Positions 33,881 through 44,356 are shown, numbered from the stretch's first letter. The stretch is DNA of 64,000 nucleotides from Bacilli bacterium (GCA_017463365.1 JAFTPH010000038.1:1-64000); one strand, 5' to 3'. Notes: generated by a model from the sequence alone, not told the origin. Numbers and translations are program-made.

Positions 33881-36800
33881 TTATTTTTTCTTTAAAACTA
33901 CTAATACAACAGCACCAACGCTTGCTAATGCAGCAACACCAGCTAATACTGTAGCAACAACTACTAATGTATTATCAGCTGCAGCATCTGTAGCACCTTG
34001 AACACCGTCTTTGATTTGATCTTGACCAGCGATAACTTCGTCTTTAGATCCGTCAACTTTATCGCTTACAGCTTCTTCACTATCTTTAACAGCAGTATTA
34101 ACGTCTTCGATAGCATCTAAAACTTCATCAAGAACAACTTCTTGTTCATTAACAGTTACTGTGTATTCAACTTCTCTTGAGTTACCACTCTTATCCATTG
34201 CAGAAACTTTTACAGTGTATTCACCTGGTTTGTAGCAGTTAACTGTATCTTGTTCAGCAGCGAATGCGAAGTAGTCAGCTTCGAATAAGTTACCTTCAAC
34301 GTTATCATATGCGAAGTAGATACCATCTAAGTAATGGAAGTCTTCACCATAGTTGATAGTAACATCACGAGCTTGTAATACTGGAGCAACAGTGTCAACA
34401 AATTTAACAACTGCAGTTTCAGTAACAGCTTTTCTTCCGTTTCTGTTATAAACAGTCATTTCAACTGGGAATTCACCACTAACTACACCACTTGCTAATG
34501 CAGCGTCTAATTCAGGGCAAACGAAGTTGATTTGAGAAGAGATGTCATTACCTTTAATTCCGCAAGATTCACTATAAACTCTATCATATGCAGTAGCGAT
34601 AGTTCTTACATTGAATGTAGAAGGATCAGTAACATATAATTGAGCAGCGTTAACTTCAATAATTGGAGTTACGTCATAAACGTCTTCAACAGCAACAAAT
34701 TCTAAATCAATTGTAGAAGATAATCCTAAGATAGGGCTCTTAACGTTTACAGTTACATAAGTAACATCGTTAATAACTGTGCTTACAGGTAATACATAAT
34801 CTTCATATTTAGTTGGAACTGGGTATCCAGCAGCTTCTTCTGGAGTTACAGGACCATAACTTGCATGAGTCTTACCTTGACAGTAATTTTTGAACATTAC
34901 TGAGTAAGTTCCCCAAGGAGATGCCCATAAATCGTTACCTTTTCTAATTCTTGTAAAGTAGTTAATAGCACTTTCCCATTTAACAGCAACATCTTTATCA
35001 GTTAAGAATGGTTGGAATGTAGATGCACCAGCTAAACCAGTATAGTAACCAGCATAGTCTTTTGCAGTAGCAGATGAGTGCATGAATAATTGAACATTAG
35101 CACATTGTGCAGTAGTAACAGTTCCTTTTTCAATTAAGAAGTTATAGAAATCAGTAAAGAATGCAGTTAAGAATTCATCTTTATTCTTATATGGAGATTT
35201 AAATACTTCTAATTTACCATCAACAGTTACGTTATATTCTAATGCGATTTCATCAGCATATTCATTTGCTTTCCATTCTTCAAATACTTTTTCAGCTCTT
35301 TCTTTAGCAACTGCAGTGATATTAGCTTCAACTTCATTTACAGTTTTTTCATATTCAGCATAGTATCCAGTAGCAGCTTTAGATTCATCTTCTTTAGTAT
35401 TTTTGTCATCAACAATAGTAGGGTTACCTAATTCAGCAACTGCAGCATCATATTTAGCTTGAGCTTCTTCAACAGCTTTGCAAGCTTTAGCGTAGTCAGC
35501 ATCACCAGCTAAGTATTTAGCGATATAAGCAACTCTATCAGCTTCAGCTTCTTCTAATGCTAAGTATAATCCAGTAGCAGCTTCTTTATCAGTTTTTGCA
35601 GCACCTAATTCAGCTTTTGCATCAACAACAGCTTTCTCAGCAGCTAACATTTGTTCTTTTAATGAAACTGTATTTTCTAAGCATTCTTCAACATAGTCAT
35701 GCATTGCGATGTTAGCGATATTTAAGTCAACTAATAAGTCGATGAATTCGTTAACAACTGCAGCATATTCAGGAGCGAATGTATCATTAGAATCAACTTT
35801 AAATGCAGCAACTAATGCAGCGCGTGCAGTTTCTTCATCAGCAGTTCCAATTGCAGCGATGAATGCAGCTTTAGCAGCTTGTAATTCAGCATTTGCAAAA
35901 GTGATCTTCCAATCTTCAAATACTTTATCTTGTTCAGCTTTAACAGCAACATCAGCAATAGTAATACCTTCATTACCTAAACCTAATGCAACATATGAAG
36001 TTAAGATAGCTAATTGTGCATCATGAGCAGCTTTAGCATCACTTAATGAAGTATTATAACCTTGATATTGTAATGTATCTCTATGAGAAATAGTTGATGC
36101 TTCATAAGCAGTTTTAGCAATTTCATATGCTTTTTCTAATTTAGCGATTTCTGCTTTCTTATCTTCGATTGCAGCTTCAGCTAATTCGATAGTCTTTAAT
36201 AATTGTTTATATTCGTTAACAATAGTATCTTTTTCAGATGCTAAGATAGCTTGTTCAGCAGCATCTTCTAAAGCAACTTTGTTAGCTTTAGCGTTATCTA
36301 ATGCAGTTTTTGCATCAGCAACAGCTTGTTTTAATCCAGCTTCTTTTGCAGCTTGTTCATCTAACCATGATTGGTAAGTTTCATAAGCAACTTCTTCTCT
36401 TAATAAAGCTTTTTCAGCTTCAACAAATGCAGCTTTTTTAGCAGCAAAATCATCTTCAGTCATAACTGAACTTGTGAATGAGAATGGGTCATTTTCATCA
36501 GTGAAGCAGTAAGAAACACCAGTTAAATCAATTAATTTATCGAAATCGATTTGAGTTCCTGCAACAACTTCAATTGTATTAGTTCCTTCAATTAATGATA
36601 ATCCCATACCATCTAATACTGTATCAGTATATTCGATATCGCTTGCAGCATAGTTATGGCATTTTACAGTTTGAGCATATCCTTCTTCACGACCATATAA
36701 ATAAGCTTGTGCTTGAACTTCTTTATATAAAGGTAATAAAGTAGATGTTCTTTCTAAGTAACCGAATTTGTATAATAAACCACCAGCAGGGATAACAGTA

Positions 36801-37849
36801 GCGTTGAATGGAGCACGAACACCATCTGCATCTGATTCATCAGCTGCAAGTTCTGCACCAGACATTCCACCACCATAGTTGAATGCTGAACCTAAGATAG
36901 CAACTGCAACTTTAGTTTCTTCATTATAGAAGTCCCAGTTATCAGCTTTCCATCCTTCACCTAAATAGTTATTATTTAAGTTAGCAGGTTTTTCTTCCAT
37001 GTGCATCCATACGAAACGATAAGTTACGTAGTTAGGATCTTCACCAGGAACTTGAACTTTTTCATATTCACCAGTAGGTTCTCCGTTTTCATCTAAAATT
37101 GGTTTGTCTAAATCATCTTCTTCACCGTCAACTAAAACTCTTGCACAGTTAGAAGCATCAGCGTTAGCAACAACACCAACTCCATTTTCATCCCAACAGA
37201 ATTCTTGACCTAATCCATAAGCAGCTTCAACAGCATTTTTACTTGTGTCTGGTAACATAACACCAGCTACAGCTTTACCAGCACCATCAAAGATGATGTA
37301 TGGGTTAGCAGCGTTAGCTTTGTTAATATCAACCATTGACCAGTCTGCTTCTTGGTCATTAAATAAATAGAAACTTAATGATGGGTCACCAGGAGCAGTT
37401 CTTACATATGAACCACCTTTGTAGAATGATCCTTTATCATAAGTTCCAGTAGTAGTGTAGATATATCCACCAATACCGATTTGTCCACCTTTAGATGCAC
37501 CTTGAGGGTAAATACCATAGTATTGACCTGTAGCACCTTCAGCGTTATATTGAGGGATTACTACTTTAACACCATTCCAAGCATATTGACGTACACTTCC
37601 ACCCCAGTTTTTATCTTCATATTCAGTACCTTTAGCACCTTCATAATCGAAATGATCTGGGAAAGTAGTTGTAATACTATTCATGATATACATAGGAATT
37701 TCAACAACATTTCCTTCATCGTCAGTTAGTAAATATGGGTTTTCGAACCATTTACCTTCAGCTGGTTCAGCAGCTTTAACAGTAGTACCAAAACCGAACA
37801 TTACTAGAGCGATTGCAAATAAGCTTATAAAAGCAAATACTCTTTTCAT
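33881..37849 (-). CDS. Giant secreted, membrane-anchored surface protein with coiled-coil stalk and Ig-like domain
   Basis: A 1322-residue protein of unknown function. Residues 1-26 are a Sec signal peptide (cleavage near VKA-A). About 27-425 is a soluble, aromatic-rich domain (WFENPYLLTDDEG, GQIGIGGYIYTTTG). About 425-850 is a long Ala/Glu/Lys coiled coil with heptads (AKTALDNAKANKVALEDAAE). A mixed segment (about 850-1010) and beta domains follow, one of them DUF5011-like (TVAPVLQARDVTINYGEDF, GEYTVKVSAMDKSGN). A second short coil precedes the C-terminal helix TLVVVATVLAGVAALASVGA and LKKK, which anchors it. ATG 37849 follows GGAGG; the open frame further upstream covers the promoter. Placement between two amino-sugar operons suggests glycan or wall binding. 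Confidence 0.85.
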   Translation of the reverse strand: MKRVFAFISLFAIALVMFGFGTTVKAAEPAEGKWFENPYLLTDDEGNVVEIPMYIMNSITTTFPDHFDYEGAKGTEYEDKNWGGSVRQYAWNGVKVVIPQYNAEGATGQYYGIYPQGASKGGQIGIGGYIYTTTGTYDKGSFYKGGSYVRTAPGDPSLSFYLFNDQEADWSMVDINKANAANPYIIFDGAGKAVAGVMLPDTSKNAVEAAYGLGQEFCWDENGVGVVANADASNCARVLVDGEEDDLDKPILDENGEPTGEYEKVQVPGEDPNYVTYRFVWMHMEEKPANLNNNYLGEGWKADNWDFYNEETKVAVAILGSAFNYGGGMSGAELAADESDADGVRAPFNATVIPAGGLLYKFGYLERTSTLLPLYKEVQAQAYLYGREEGYAQTVKCHNYAASDIEYTDTVLDGMGLSLIEGTNTIEVVAGTQIDFDKLIDLTGVSYCFTDENDPFSFTSSVMTEDDFAAKKAAFVEAEKALLREEVAYETYQSWLDEQAAKEAGLKQAVADAKTALDNAKANKVALEDAAEQAILASEKDTIVNEYKQLLKTIELAEAAIEDKKAEIAKLEKAYEIAKTAYEASTISHRDTLQYQGYNTSLSDAKAAHDAQLAILTSYVALGLGNEGITIADVAVKAEQDKVFEDWKITFANAELQAAKAAFIAAIGTADEETARAALVAAFKVDSNDTFAPEYAAVVNEFIDLLVDLNIANIAMHDYVEECLENTVSLKEQMLAAEKAVVDAKAELGAAKTDKEAATGLYLALEEAEADRVAYIAKYLAGDADYAKACKAVEEAQAKYDAAVAELGNPTIVDDKNTKEDESKAATGYYAEYEKTVNEVEANITAVAKERAEKVFEEWKANEYADEIALEYNVTVDGKLEVFKSPYKNKDEFLTAFFTDFYNFLIEKGTVTTAQCANVQLFMHSSATAKDYAGYYTGLAGASTFQPFLTDKDVAVKWESAINYFTRIRKGNDLWASPWGTYSVMFKNYCQGKTHASYGPVTPEEAAGYPVPTKYEDYVLPVSTVINDVTYVTVNVKSPILGLSSTIDLEFVAVEDVYDVTPIIEVNAAQLYVTDPSTFNVRTIATAYDRVYSESCGIKGNDISSQINFVCPELDAALASGVVSGEFPVEMTVYNRNGRKAVTETAVVKFVDTVAPVLQARDVTINYGEDFHYLDGIYFAYDNVEGNLFEADYFAFAAEQDTVNCYKPGEYTVKVSAMDKSGNSREVEYTVTVNEQEVVLDEVLDAIEDVNTAVKDSEEAVSDKVDGSKDEVIAGQDQIKDGVQGATDAAADNTLVVVATVLAGVAALASVGAVVLVVLKKK

Positions 37850-37877
37850 TTTCTTTTTTCCTCCTAATAGAATGTAT

Positions 37878-37892
37878 TTGAAAGTGTTTGCG
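37878..37892 (+). promoter_or_regulatory. cre-like box in the leader of the surface-protein gene
   Basis: TTGAAAGTGTTTGCG matches the cre pattern with two departures and lies just downstream of the -10 box. A second AACGTTTTGA core sits in the promoter spacer (about 37908-37918). Confidence 0.35.
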
Positions 37893-37897
37893 GTTAT

Positions 37898-37926
37898 ATT
37901 ATAGCACAAACGTTTTGATTTGGCAA
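37898..37926 (-). promoter_or_regulatory. Promoter of the surface-protein gene
   Basis: TTGCCA (37921-37926), a 17-base spacer and TATAAT (37898-37903) with an extended TGC, on the minus strand. The remaining 37927-38062 shows no clear terminator for nagB. Confidence 0.85.
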
Positions 37927-38062
37927 GCATTTTATTATAAATTAACTAAGAATATTTTCGTTTTTTCTAAGTTTACTCAAATTCATACTGATTTTTTTAA
38001 CAAAAATGCCGCTTTTTCAAACAATATAACACACAATTATTTCCACTTATTACCAAATTTAA

Positions 38063-38803
38063 TTAATTTTGTTCAGCATATTTAGAATATGCATCTTCAT
38101 CTACAACAATAGTAACATCTTCATGTCTATAAAGAACACTTGCAGGGAAATCTGTTGTAACTTCACCACTTAATAATTTTACAACAGTATCAGCTTTTCC
38201 TTTACCACTAATTAACATTAAAATTGATTTAGCTTGCATAATGTTTTTAATACCCATCGTTACCGCATGAGTAGGAACTTCATCAATACTATTGAAGAAA
38301 CGTTTATTATCTTCTCTAGTTCTTTCGGCAAGTGTAACTACAAATGTTTCTTGTTCAAATGATGTACCTGGTTCATTAAATCCAATATGACCATTTCCAC
38401 CAATACCAAGTAATTGAATATCAATTGATGCCTTTTTTAATGCTTCATTGTATGCATTACATTGAGCTTGAATTTCACTTTCAGTTCCTCTTGCACTTGG
38501 AATGTGAACATTTTCTTCTTTAATATCAACGTGATTGAATAAATTATCATGCATAAAGCAATAGTAGCTTTGTGGATGATCAATGCTAATACCACAATAT
38601 TCATCTAAATTGTAAGTTTTAACATCTTTGAAGCTCACTTCTTTATTATTGTATGCTTCAATAATTTTTTGGTACGTACCAATTGGGCTACTTCCTGTTG
38701 CAAGCCCTAAAGTAGAACGAGGATTTTTCTTAACTTGTTCAATTAAGATATCTGCTGCTACTTTACTCATTTCATCATAGTTTTTTGTAACGATTACTTT
38801 CAT
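38063..38803 (-). CDS. nagB: Glucosamine-6-phosphate deaminase
   Basis: Converts glucosamine-6-phosphate to fructose-6-phosphate and ammonia, feeding amino sugars into glycolysis. The 246-residue protein has LGLATGSSPIGTYQKII (33-49), TYNLDEYCGI (catalytic aspartate region), GIGGNGHIGFNEPGTSF and a typical length. AAGGAGG lies within the end of nagZ, one base away. Last gene of the 15-gene operon. The deacetylase NagA that should precede it in the pathway is absent from the window. Confidence 0.97.
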   Translation of the reverse strand: MKVIVTKNYDEMSKVAADILIEQVKKNPRSTLGLATGSSPIGTYQKIIEAYNNKEVSFKDVKTYNLDEYCGISIDHPQSYYCFMHDNLFNHVDIKEENVHIPSARGTESEIQAQCNAYNEALKKASIDIQLLGIGGNGHIGFNEPGTSFEQETFVVTLAERTREDNKRFFNSIDEVPTHAVTMGIKNIMQAKSILMLISGKGKADTVVKLLSGEVTTDFPASVLYRHEDVTIVVDEDAYSKYAEQN

Positions 38804-38804
38804 T

Positions 38805-40370
38805 TTATACCTCCTTAATTGTCACTGGAATTTTTCCTTTAGCTTCTGCACTACCAGTTAGCACTTTTGATAGTGATTTAAAAGCTAGTGGTGTAGCTTC
38901 ATAACTACATACATATGTTGAAATATTTTCTAATACGCCATAATCATATGGTGTTCTAATCGCAACTACAATTAATTTATTTTTATCTAATGAATTTATT
39001 AAATTTGCTTGTTCTGGATTAAAGCACGCATTATAGCTACAATATACTATTTTATCATATTCTGTTTGTTTTTTCAACAATAATTCTTTTTCTTCTTCAC
39101 TTGGTGATAATGGCATATATATTTTATCACAAGCAAAAGGCATAAATTCCGCTAGTGACATAAGTCCCATTTCATCATTTTCAACTAAAGTTACTACTTG
39201 TATTTGAGGGAAAACAATTAGTGTTTTCTCTTCTTTTTTAATAGGTAATAATTTCTTGTTATCTTCTATTAAGGTAATACTATCTAAACTTACCGCTTCA
39301 CTAAATGCAACCGCTTCTTCATTGCATAATTCTTTTTCAATATCTTCGAATGAATCAGCCATTGGTCTAATGAATTGTTCTTTATATTTTAAAATTCTTT
39401 CTACTGCTTCATCAATTTTTGTAAGAGGAATTCTCCCTTCTTTAGCAAGTCTTACAGCAGTATCATAAAAATCTTTTTGAAGATTAATATCGCGAGCTCC
39501 ACATAGAAGCAAAATATCATCTCCAGAATTAAAGCCATTTTCAACAATTTCTTCAATTGTAAAATTATTGAAAACCGCCTTCATTGTTAATGAATCAGTT
39601 ACAACTAATCCATCATATCCAATTTCATCTCTTAATAACCCTTGAACTACTTTTTTTGATAAAGTAGATGGATACTTATCATCATATTTTGTAAATAATA
39701 CATGACTTACCATTATACCTGGCAAATTAAGTTCTTTAGCTTTAATAAATGGTTTTAATTCCATTTCATATAAACGTTTTTCATCAAAATCAACAACCGG
39801 TAAACCAACGTGAGAGTCAACCGCTGTATCTCCATGTCCAGGGAAATGTTTAATTGAAGACATCATTAAGGCATCACTATAACCATTAACTGCTTCAACT
39901 ACATATTCTGATACAATATCAGGGTTTTCTGAATAAGATCTTACATTAATAACTGGGTTTTTAGGGTTATTATTAATATCACCTACTGGTGCAAAATTAA
40001 AGTTAAACCCCAACATTTGAAGTTCTCGACCCATATTGTATGCAAGTTTATATGCATTTTTAGGATTACCTGTTGCACTTATTGGCATTGCTCCAGGTGA
40101 TTGAGTAACTCCTTCAGTAACACGCGCTACCATTCCTCCTTCTTGGTCTAAACTCACAAATGGAGGGATTTTAGCATTCTTATAAATTTCTTTATTAAGG
40201 TTGAAGATTTGTGCAGGACTTGCACAATTATCTTTAAAATAAATTACAAGTCCCACTTTCATATCTTCAATTTGCATTTTTAATTCTGAATTATAATCTG
40301 TACCTTTAAAAGCAAAACCAATCATTTGACCAATTTTTTCTTCTAAAGTCATTTTTTTAATATCAAACAT
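38805..40370 (-). CDS. nagZ: GH3 beta-N-acetylglucosaminidase, NagZ/YbbD-like, cytoplasmic
   Basis: A 521-residue glycoside hydrolase family 3 enzyme that releases beta-linked GlcNAc. The catalytic barrel (1-330) has FVSLDQEGGMVARV (71-84), the NagZ signature KHFPGHGDTAVDSH (174-187, with the His-Asp pair acting as acid/base) and nucleophile Asp259 (VVTDSLTM). A C-terminal alpha/beta domain (about 345-521) gives the two-domain form of Bacillus YbbD/NagZ. No signal peptide, so it would act on imported oligosaccharides. It follows the phosphodiester-glycosidase genes by six bases. Confidence 0.94.
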   Translation of the reverse strand: MFDIKKMTLEEKIGQMIGFAFKGTDYNSELKMQIEDMKVGLVIYFKDNCASPAQIFNLNKEIYKNAKIPPFVSLDQEGGMVARVTEGVTQSPGAMPISATGNPKNAYKLAYNMGRELQMLGFNFNFAPVGDINNNPKNPVINVRSYSENPDIVSEYVVEAVNGYSDALMMSSIKHFPGHGDTAVDSHVGLPVVDFDEKRLYEMELKPFIKAKELNLPGIMVSHVLFTKYDDKYPSTLSKKVVQGLLRDEIGYDGLVVTDSLTMKAVFNNFTIEEIVENGFNSGDDILLLCGARDINLQKDFYDTAVRLAKEGRIPLTKIDEAVERILKYKEQFIRPMADSFEDIEKELCNEEAVAFSEAVSLDSITLIEDNKKLLPIKKEEKTLIVFPQIQVVTLVENDEMGLMSLAEFMPFACDKIYMPLSPSEEEKELLLKKQTEYDKIVYCSYNACFNPEQANLINSLDKNKLIVVAIRTPYDYGVLENISTYVCSYEATPLAFKSLSKVLTGSAEAKGKIPVTIKEV

Positions 40371-40376
40371 ATATTA

Positions 40377-42359
40377 TTATCTCTTCTTTTTTAAAACAAT
40401 TAATCCTAAAGAAGCCATTGTAATTAAACCAGTAACTACTAAAGCTAAATCTTTCTTACATCCAGAATCATTTGTTCCTGGATCAGTTGGGTTATCTGAA
40501 GTTCCTGGATCAACTGGTGTATTTTCAGCTTTTGGAATAGATCCAGCCGCATAAACTAATTTTGCAAGTTCTACAACTTTTCCATTAGTAAGCTCTGCCA
40601 TTAATACAAATTCATTTTCAACAGTTGTATCAGCAACGTTTACTGAAACTTTTCCTGATAATCCTTCAACTAATGTTTCAACATCACCATTCTTAACATA
40701 CATCTTGCTGACAACCGCATTATCATCTTTGACACGATATTTGAATGTAACTACACCTTCTTCTAATTTTGATTCTTCAAAATCTTTTAATTCAGGGAAG
40801 GCATAATCTTCAGTTTTTAATGTATATGTATGGCTTGTTCCTTTATCAATTGTTCCATCTTTATTTAAAATTTCATATGAATAACTTACACTATATTCCA
40901 TATTTGGAATTAAACCAGTAACTGTTACTTCATTACCTGTCATTTCATATTCTTTACCATCTACATTTAAAGTAACATTTTGTAATGTTCCATCAACAAC
41001 TTCGCCAGTTTTCTTTAGAGTAATAGAATTTCCAACTGGTTCTTGAACTTGTAATTTAGGGTCTTTCATAACAAGTAATACCGCATTACCTGTACTTCTT
41101 AATACACCCCAAGGTTGACCTGTTTGACGTGCATCAGATGGGTCATTAATTAAAGTCATTTCTCCGTTAATTCTTGCCATTAATGTTGATGATCCACCAC
41201 CATCAAGGTTATATCCTTCAACACATCCAGCAAGTCTTAATAATTCACCACATTGGAATAATGATGCACCTTCTAGGTTATCTCCCACACTTCCACGTCC
41301 ATCAATAACCATTAAAACGATACTTCCATCTTCTTTAAATCCAACTAAAGTACGTGGATGAGTTGTATTAATAAATAATGCATTGTCGTTATTAGCTGAT
41401 GTTGTATTTGCATATTGTGGTTGTCCGTCTTTTAATACTTGATAGATAAATCCAACCGCATTTTCAATGCCAGCAAGTTCACCTGCTAAGTTATATTCAA
41501 CTTTAACATTTGCACCTGCAGTTAAAACTTCTGATTTAGCTGCAACATAGAATTTACCAGCTTCAACACTTGATAAACTTGTAACATCTGCTTTACCAGT
41601 AATAGTTCCTTTTAAGAAGTACCCACCACTATAATCACGATATTTTGTGTATGTCCCTTCATATACAACATATCCAGATAAATTAACATTTTCACCTAAT
41701 TTTTTAGTATAAACGTTTACTCCGGATTCACTTGGAGTTTTATTTGTTCCAGCAACTGTTAATGTTTCAACAGTTTTTCCATTTTGTAGCACTTCTAAAG
41801 ACATGTTTGATTCTCTTTGTTGACCAAATACAGCAACGTGATCTTTATTAGTTTCTCCAAATCCTAATACACCACGGTAACTTCCACCTGGTGCTTTAGC
41901 ACGTAATACGTCACCTTCTTGAACATGGAAGTTTGTAGGTTCTCCAGTTCCTCCAGCAGAGTTATCAAAGAAGTCTCCATTTACCGCACCAACAACGATA
42001 TATCCTGGGTGAGTAGTTTCATAATCTTGAATTGTACGATCTAAGTTTGTGGCTTTCCAGTTTTCAGCTCCCCCAACACTCCATACAACTGGTTTTACAG
42101 CACTTTCTTCACCTACCGTTAACCATTGAACAGTATGGTTATTCCATAATGGAGTACCTTCCATAGCTCCATTATATACCGTTGAAATTTGTTGTTTTGT
42201 AAGTTCTACTTGTCCTTCTAATTTCCAATTTTGCGCTTCGTTTATTTCTTTAGCATATCTTGATAAATCTTTTGGAGTATATGCAGAAACATTTAGAAGT
42301 GGCAATATAAAAGCAAATAACAGTAATAATATTATTTTTTTAGTTTGTATTTTTTTCAT
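40377..42359 (-). CDS. Surface phosphodiester glycosidase (NAGPA domain), copy 1
   Basis: A 660-residue secreted protein: signal peptide to about residue 25 (LLNVSA-Y), a NAGPA/phosphodiester-glycosidase domain with GYIVVGAVNGDFFD, NTTHPRTLVGFKEDGSIVLMV and GYNLDGGGSSTLMARINGE, two beta-rich C-terminal domains and a tail GCKK-hydrophobic helix-KKKR. The human relative uncovers mannose-6-phosphate by removing GlcNAc from a phosphodiester; bacterial members are little studied. A plausible job is trimming GlcNAc-1-phosphate links in surface polymers. Start ATG 42359 has GGAGG. It shares an almost identical catalytic segment with copy 2. Confidence 0.87.
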   Translation of the reverse strand: MKKIQTKKIILLLLFAFILPLLNVSAYTPKDLSRYAKEINEAQNWKLEGQVELTKQQISTVYNGAMEGTPLWNNHTVQWLTVGEESAVKPVVWSVGGAENWKATNLDRTIQDYETTHPGYIVVGAVNGDFFDNSAGGTGEPTNFHVQEGDVLRAKAPGGSYRGVLGFGETNKDHVAVFGQQRESNMSLEVLQNGKTVETLTVAGTNKTPSESGVNVYTKKLGENVNLSGYVVYEGTYTKYRDYSGGYFLKGTITGKADVTSLSSVEAGKFYVAAKSEVLTAGANVKVEYNLAGELAGIENAVGFIYQVLKDGQPQYANTTSANNDNALFINTTHPRTLVGFKEDGSIVLMVIDGRGSVGDNLEGASLFQCGELLRLAGCVEGYNLDGGGSSTLMARINGEMTLINDPSDARQTGQPWGVLRSTGNAVLLVMKDPKLQVQEPVGNSITLKKTGEVVDGTLQNVTLNVDGKEYEMTGNEVTVTGLIPNMEYSVSYSYEILNKDGTIDKGTSHTYTLKTEDYAFPELKDFEESKLEEGVVTFKYRVKDDNAVVSKMYVKNGDVETLVEGLSGKVSVNVADTTVENEFVLMAELTNGKVVELAKLVYAAGSIPKAENTPVDPGTSDNPTDPGTNDSGCKKDLALVVTGLITMASLGLIVLKKKR

Positions 42360-42384
42360 GCGATTTTTTCCTCCCATTTAGGAA

Positions 42385-44340
42385 CTATTTTTTCTTTCTA
42401 AATAATGCAAGCAAACTTGCTAGTGATATTAGACTAACCACAAGTAACGCAGCTTCTTTTTTACATCCTGATGTACTATCATCAGTAGGATTTTCAACTT
42501 TTCCTTCTTCATCACTTGGAGTTTTATCTAAAGCTGGAATTGTGTTGGCTTCATATTTAATTACTCCAAGTTCAACGACATCACCATTTGAAAGTTCTGC
42601 CATTAATTTAAATTCATTTTCAATTTCAGTATCTATTTCTTCAATTTTAATTCTACCAGATAATCCTTCTAATGCAATTTCTTTTGAACCATGTTTAATA
42701 AATACACGTTTTACATCTTCTTCTTCAGCATCAACTTTATATTTTAAAGTTACTGTTCCTTTATCTAATTTATGCTCTACAAATTCTTTTAATTCAGGGA
42801 AGGCATAATCTTCAGTAGTTCGATAGAATGTCTCACTTATACCATGATCAACACTACCATCATCATTAACAATATCATATTCATAAGTAATTTCATATTC
42901 AGTAGCTTTATCTAAACCAGTAATTGTTAATTCATCACCAGTTAAATCGTAAGTTTTATTATCGATATTAACTTTAATATTTTCTAATCTACCATCTACA
43001 ACTTCACCAGTTCTCTTAACTGTAATAGTATTACCTACCGCTTCTTCAACTTCAATCTTAGGGTCTTTCATAACTAAAAGAATCGCATTACCAATACCTC
43101 TTAATGTTCCCCAAGGTTGCCCTGTTTGACGTGCATCAGATGGGTCATTAATTAATGTTAATTCGCCATTAATTCTTGCCATCATAGTTGATGATCCACC
43201 ACCATCAAGGTTATATCCTTCAACACATCCAGCAAGTCTTAATAATTCACCACATTGGAATAATGTTGCACCTTCTAGATTTTCAGATACCGAACCACGT
43301 CCATCGATAACCATTAATACAACACTACCATCGGCTTTAAATCCAACTAATGTACGTGGATTTAATGTTGTGAAATATCCATCCATAACTTTTGGACTAA
43401 TATTTTGGAACATTGGAAGAGAGTTATTCAAACATGGATAGCAATATCCAACAACATTTTCCGCTCCCACAACACTTCCTGTTAAGTTATATTCAACTTT
43501 AACTTCTTCATCTACATTTAATGTAACTGATTTAGTTGCGATATAGAATGTTCCACTTGGAACATTTGATAAACTTGTAATATTTTCAACTCCCAAAACT
43601 TTACCTTTCGCGAAGTATCCACCACGATAATCACGATATAAAGTTGTTGAAACTTTATAAACTGTATAACCAGTTAAATCAACTGTTTTACTTAAATGTT
43701 TAGTATATACATAAACTCCATCAGCACCAGGTGCTACATTAGTAGCTGACACTTCAGCAAGTTCAGTTGTTGCTTCATCGGTAATCTTTTTTAAGTACAT
43801 TGATGCGCTTTTTGATGGTAGACCAACTAAATGACTCTTACTACTTACAAAACCAATAACACCCCAGTTTGGATCACCATCCCAAGCTGCTCTCAAAACA
43901 TCTCCTTCTTGAACGTGATAATTTAATGGTTCTTGAGTAGTATTAATATAGAAGAAATCTCCATTTACTGCCCCAATTACAATATAACCCGGATGAGTTT
44001 CTTCATAATTCTTAGCTGTTTTTAATACATTTGATGCTTTCCATTCCTCAACACTACCATCACTCCAAACTACCGTTTGAACAGCTGTGTTTTCTTTTGG
44101 AACACTTAGCCATTGAACTGTATGATTATTCCATACTGCATCTTTTGTCACACCATTATAAATAGTGGTAATTTGTTGTTTAGTAAGTTCAACGCTACCA
44201 TTTAAAACCCATTCTTGTTTTTCGGTTAATTCTTTCGCATATTGAGATAATTGTCTACCTTCATATGCTTTTATTGTTAGGAAAGGAATAATTCCTACAA
44301 TCATCAAAATAAATACGAATTTTTTAAATCCACTTAACAT
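42385..44340 (-). CDS. Surface phosphodiester glycosidase (NAGPA domain), copy 2
   Basis: A 651-residue paralogue with the same order: signal peptide (ending near IKA-Y), NAGPA domain (GYIVIGAVNGDFFY, NPRTLVGFKADGSVVLMVIDG, YNLDGGGSSTMMARINGE), beta domains, and the C-terminal GCKKEAALLVVSLISLASLL then RKKK. It is mosaic: its catalytic core is nearly the same as copy 1, whereas its middle segment (SGTFYIATKSVTLNVDEEVK) is nearly the same as copy 3. Start ATG 44340 has AAGGAG. Lies 25 bases upstream of copy 1. Confidence 0.87.
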   Translation of the reverse strand: MLSGFKKFVFILMIVGIIPFLTIKAYEGRQLSQYAKELTEKQEWVLNGSVELTKQQITTIYNGVTKDAVWNNHTVQWLSVPKENTAVQTVVWSDGSVEEWKASNVLKTAKNYEETHPGYIVIGAVNGDFFYINTTQEPLNYHVQEGDVLRAAWDGDPNWGVIGFVSSKSHLVGLPSKSASMYLKKITDEATTELAEVSATNVAPGADGVYVYTKHLSKTVDLTGYTVYKVSTTLYRDYRGGYFAKGKVLGVENITSLSNVPSGTFYIATKSVTLNVDEEVKVEYNLTGSVVGAENVVGYCYPCLNNSLPMFQNISPKVMDGYFTTLNPRTLVGFKADGSVVLMVIDGRGSVSENLEGATLFQCGELLRLAGCVEGYNLDGGGSSTMMARINGELTLINDPSDARQTGQPWGTLRGIGNAILLVMKDPKIEVEEAVGNTITVKRTGEVVDGRLENIKVNIDNKTYDLTGDELTITGLDKATEYEITYEYDIVNDDGSVDHGISETFYRTTEDYAFPELKEFVEHKLDKGTVTLKYKVDAEEEDVKRVFIKHGSKEIALEGLSGRIKIEEIDTEIENEFKLMAELSNGDVVELGVIKYEANTIPALDKTPSDEEGKVENPTDDSTSGCKKEAALLVVSLISLASLLALFRKKK

Positions 44341-44356
44341 ATTTATTCTCCTTATA

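Noticed and set aside
35334-36420. Tandem repeat array in the surface-protein gene
   Set aside because: The repetitive look comes from Ala/Glu/Lys codons of a coiled coil; units differ in length and sequence.
37975-38062. Terminator for nagB
   Set aside because: AAAAAGCGGCATTTTT is a weak, poorly paired A/T hairpin; I could not support a terminator here.
38063-38803. 6-phosphogluconolactonase as alternative for nagB
   Set aside because: NLDEYCGI and GIGGNGHIGFNEPG are diagnostic for the deaminase and the context is amino-sugar metabolism.
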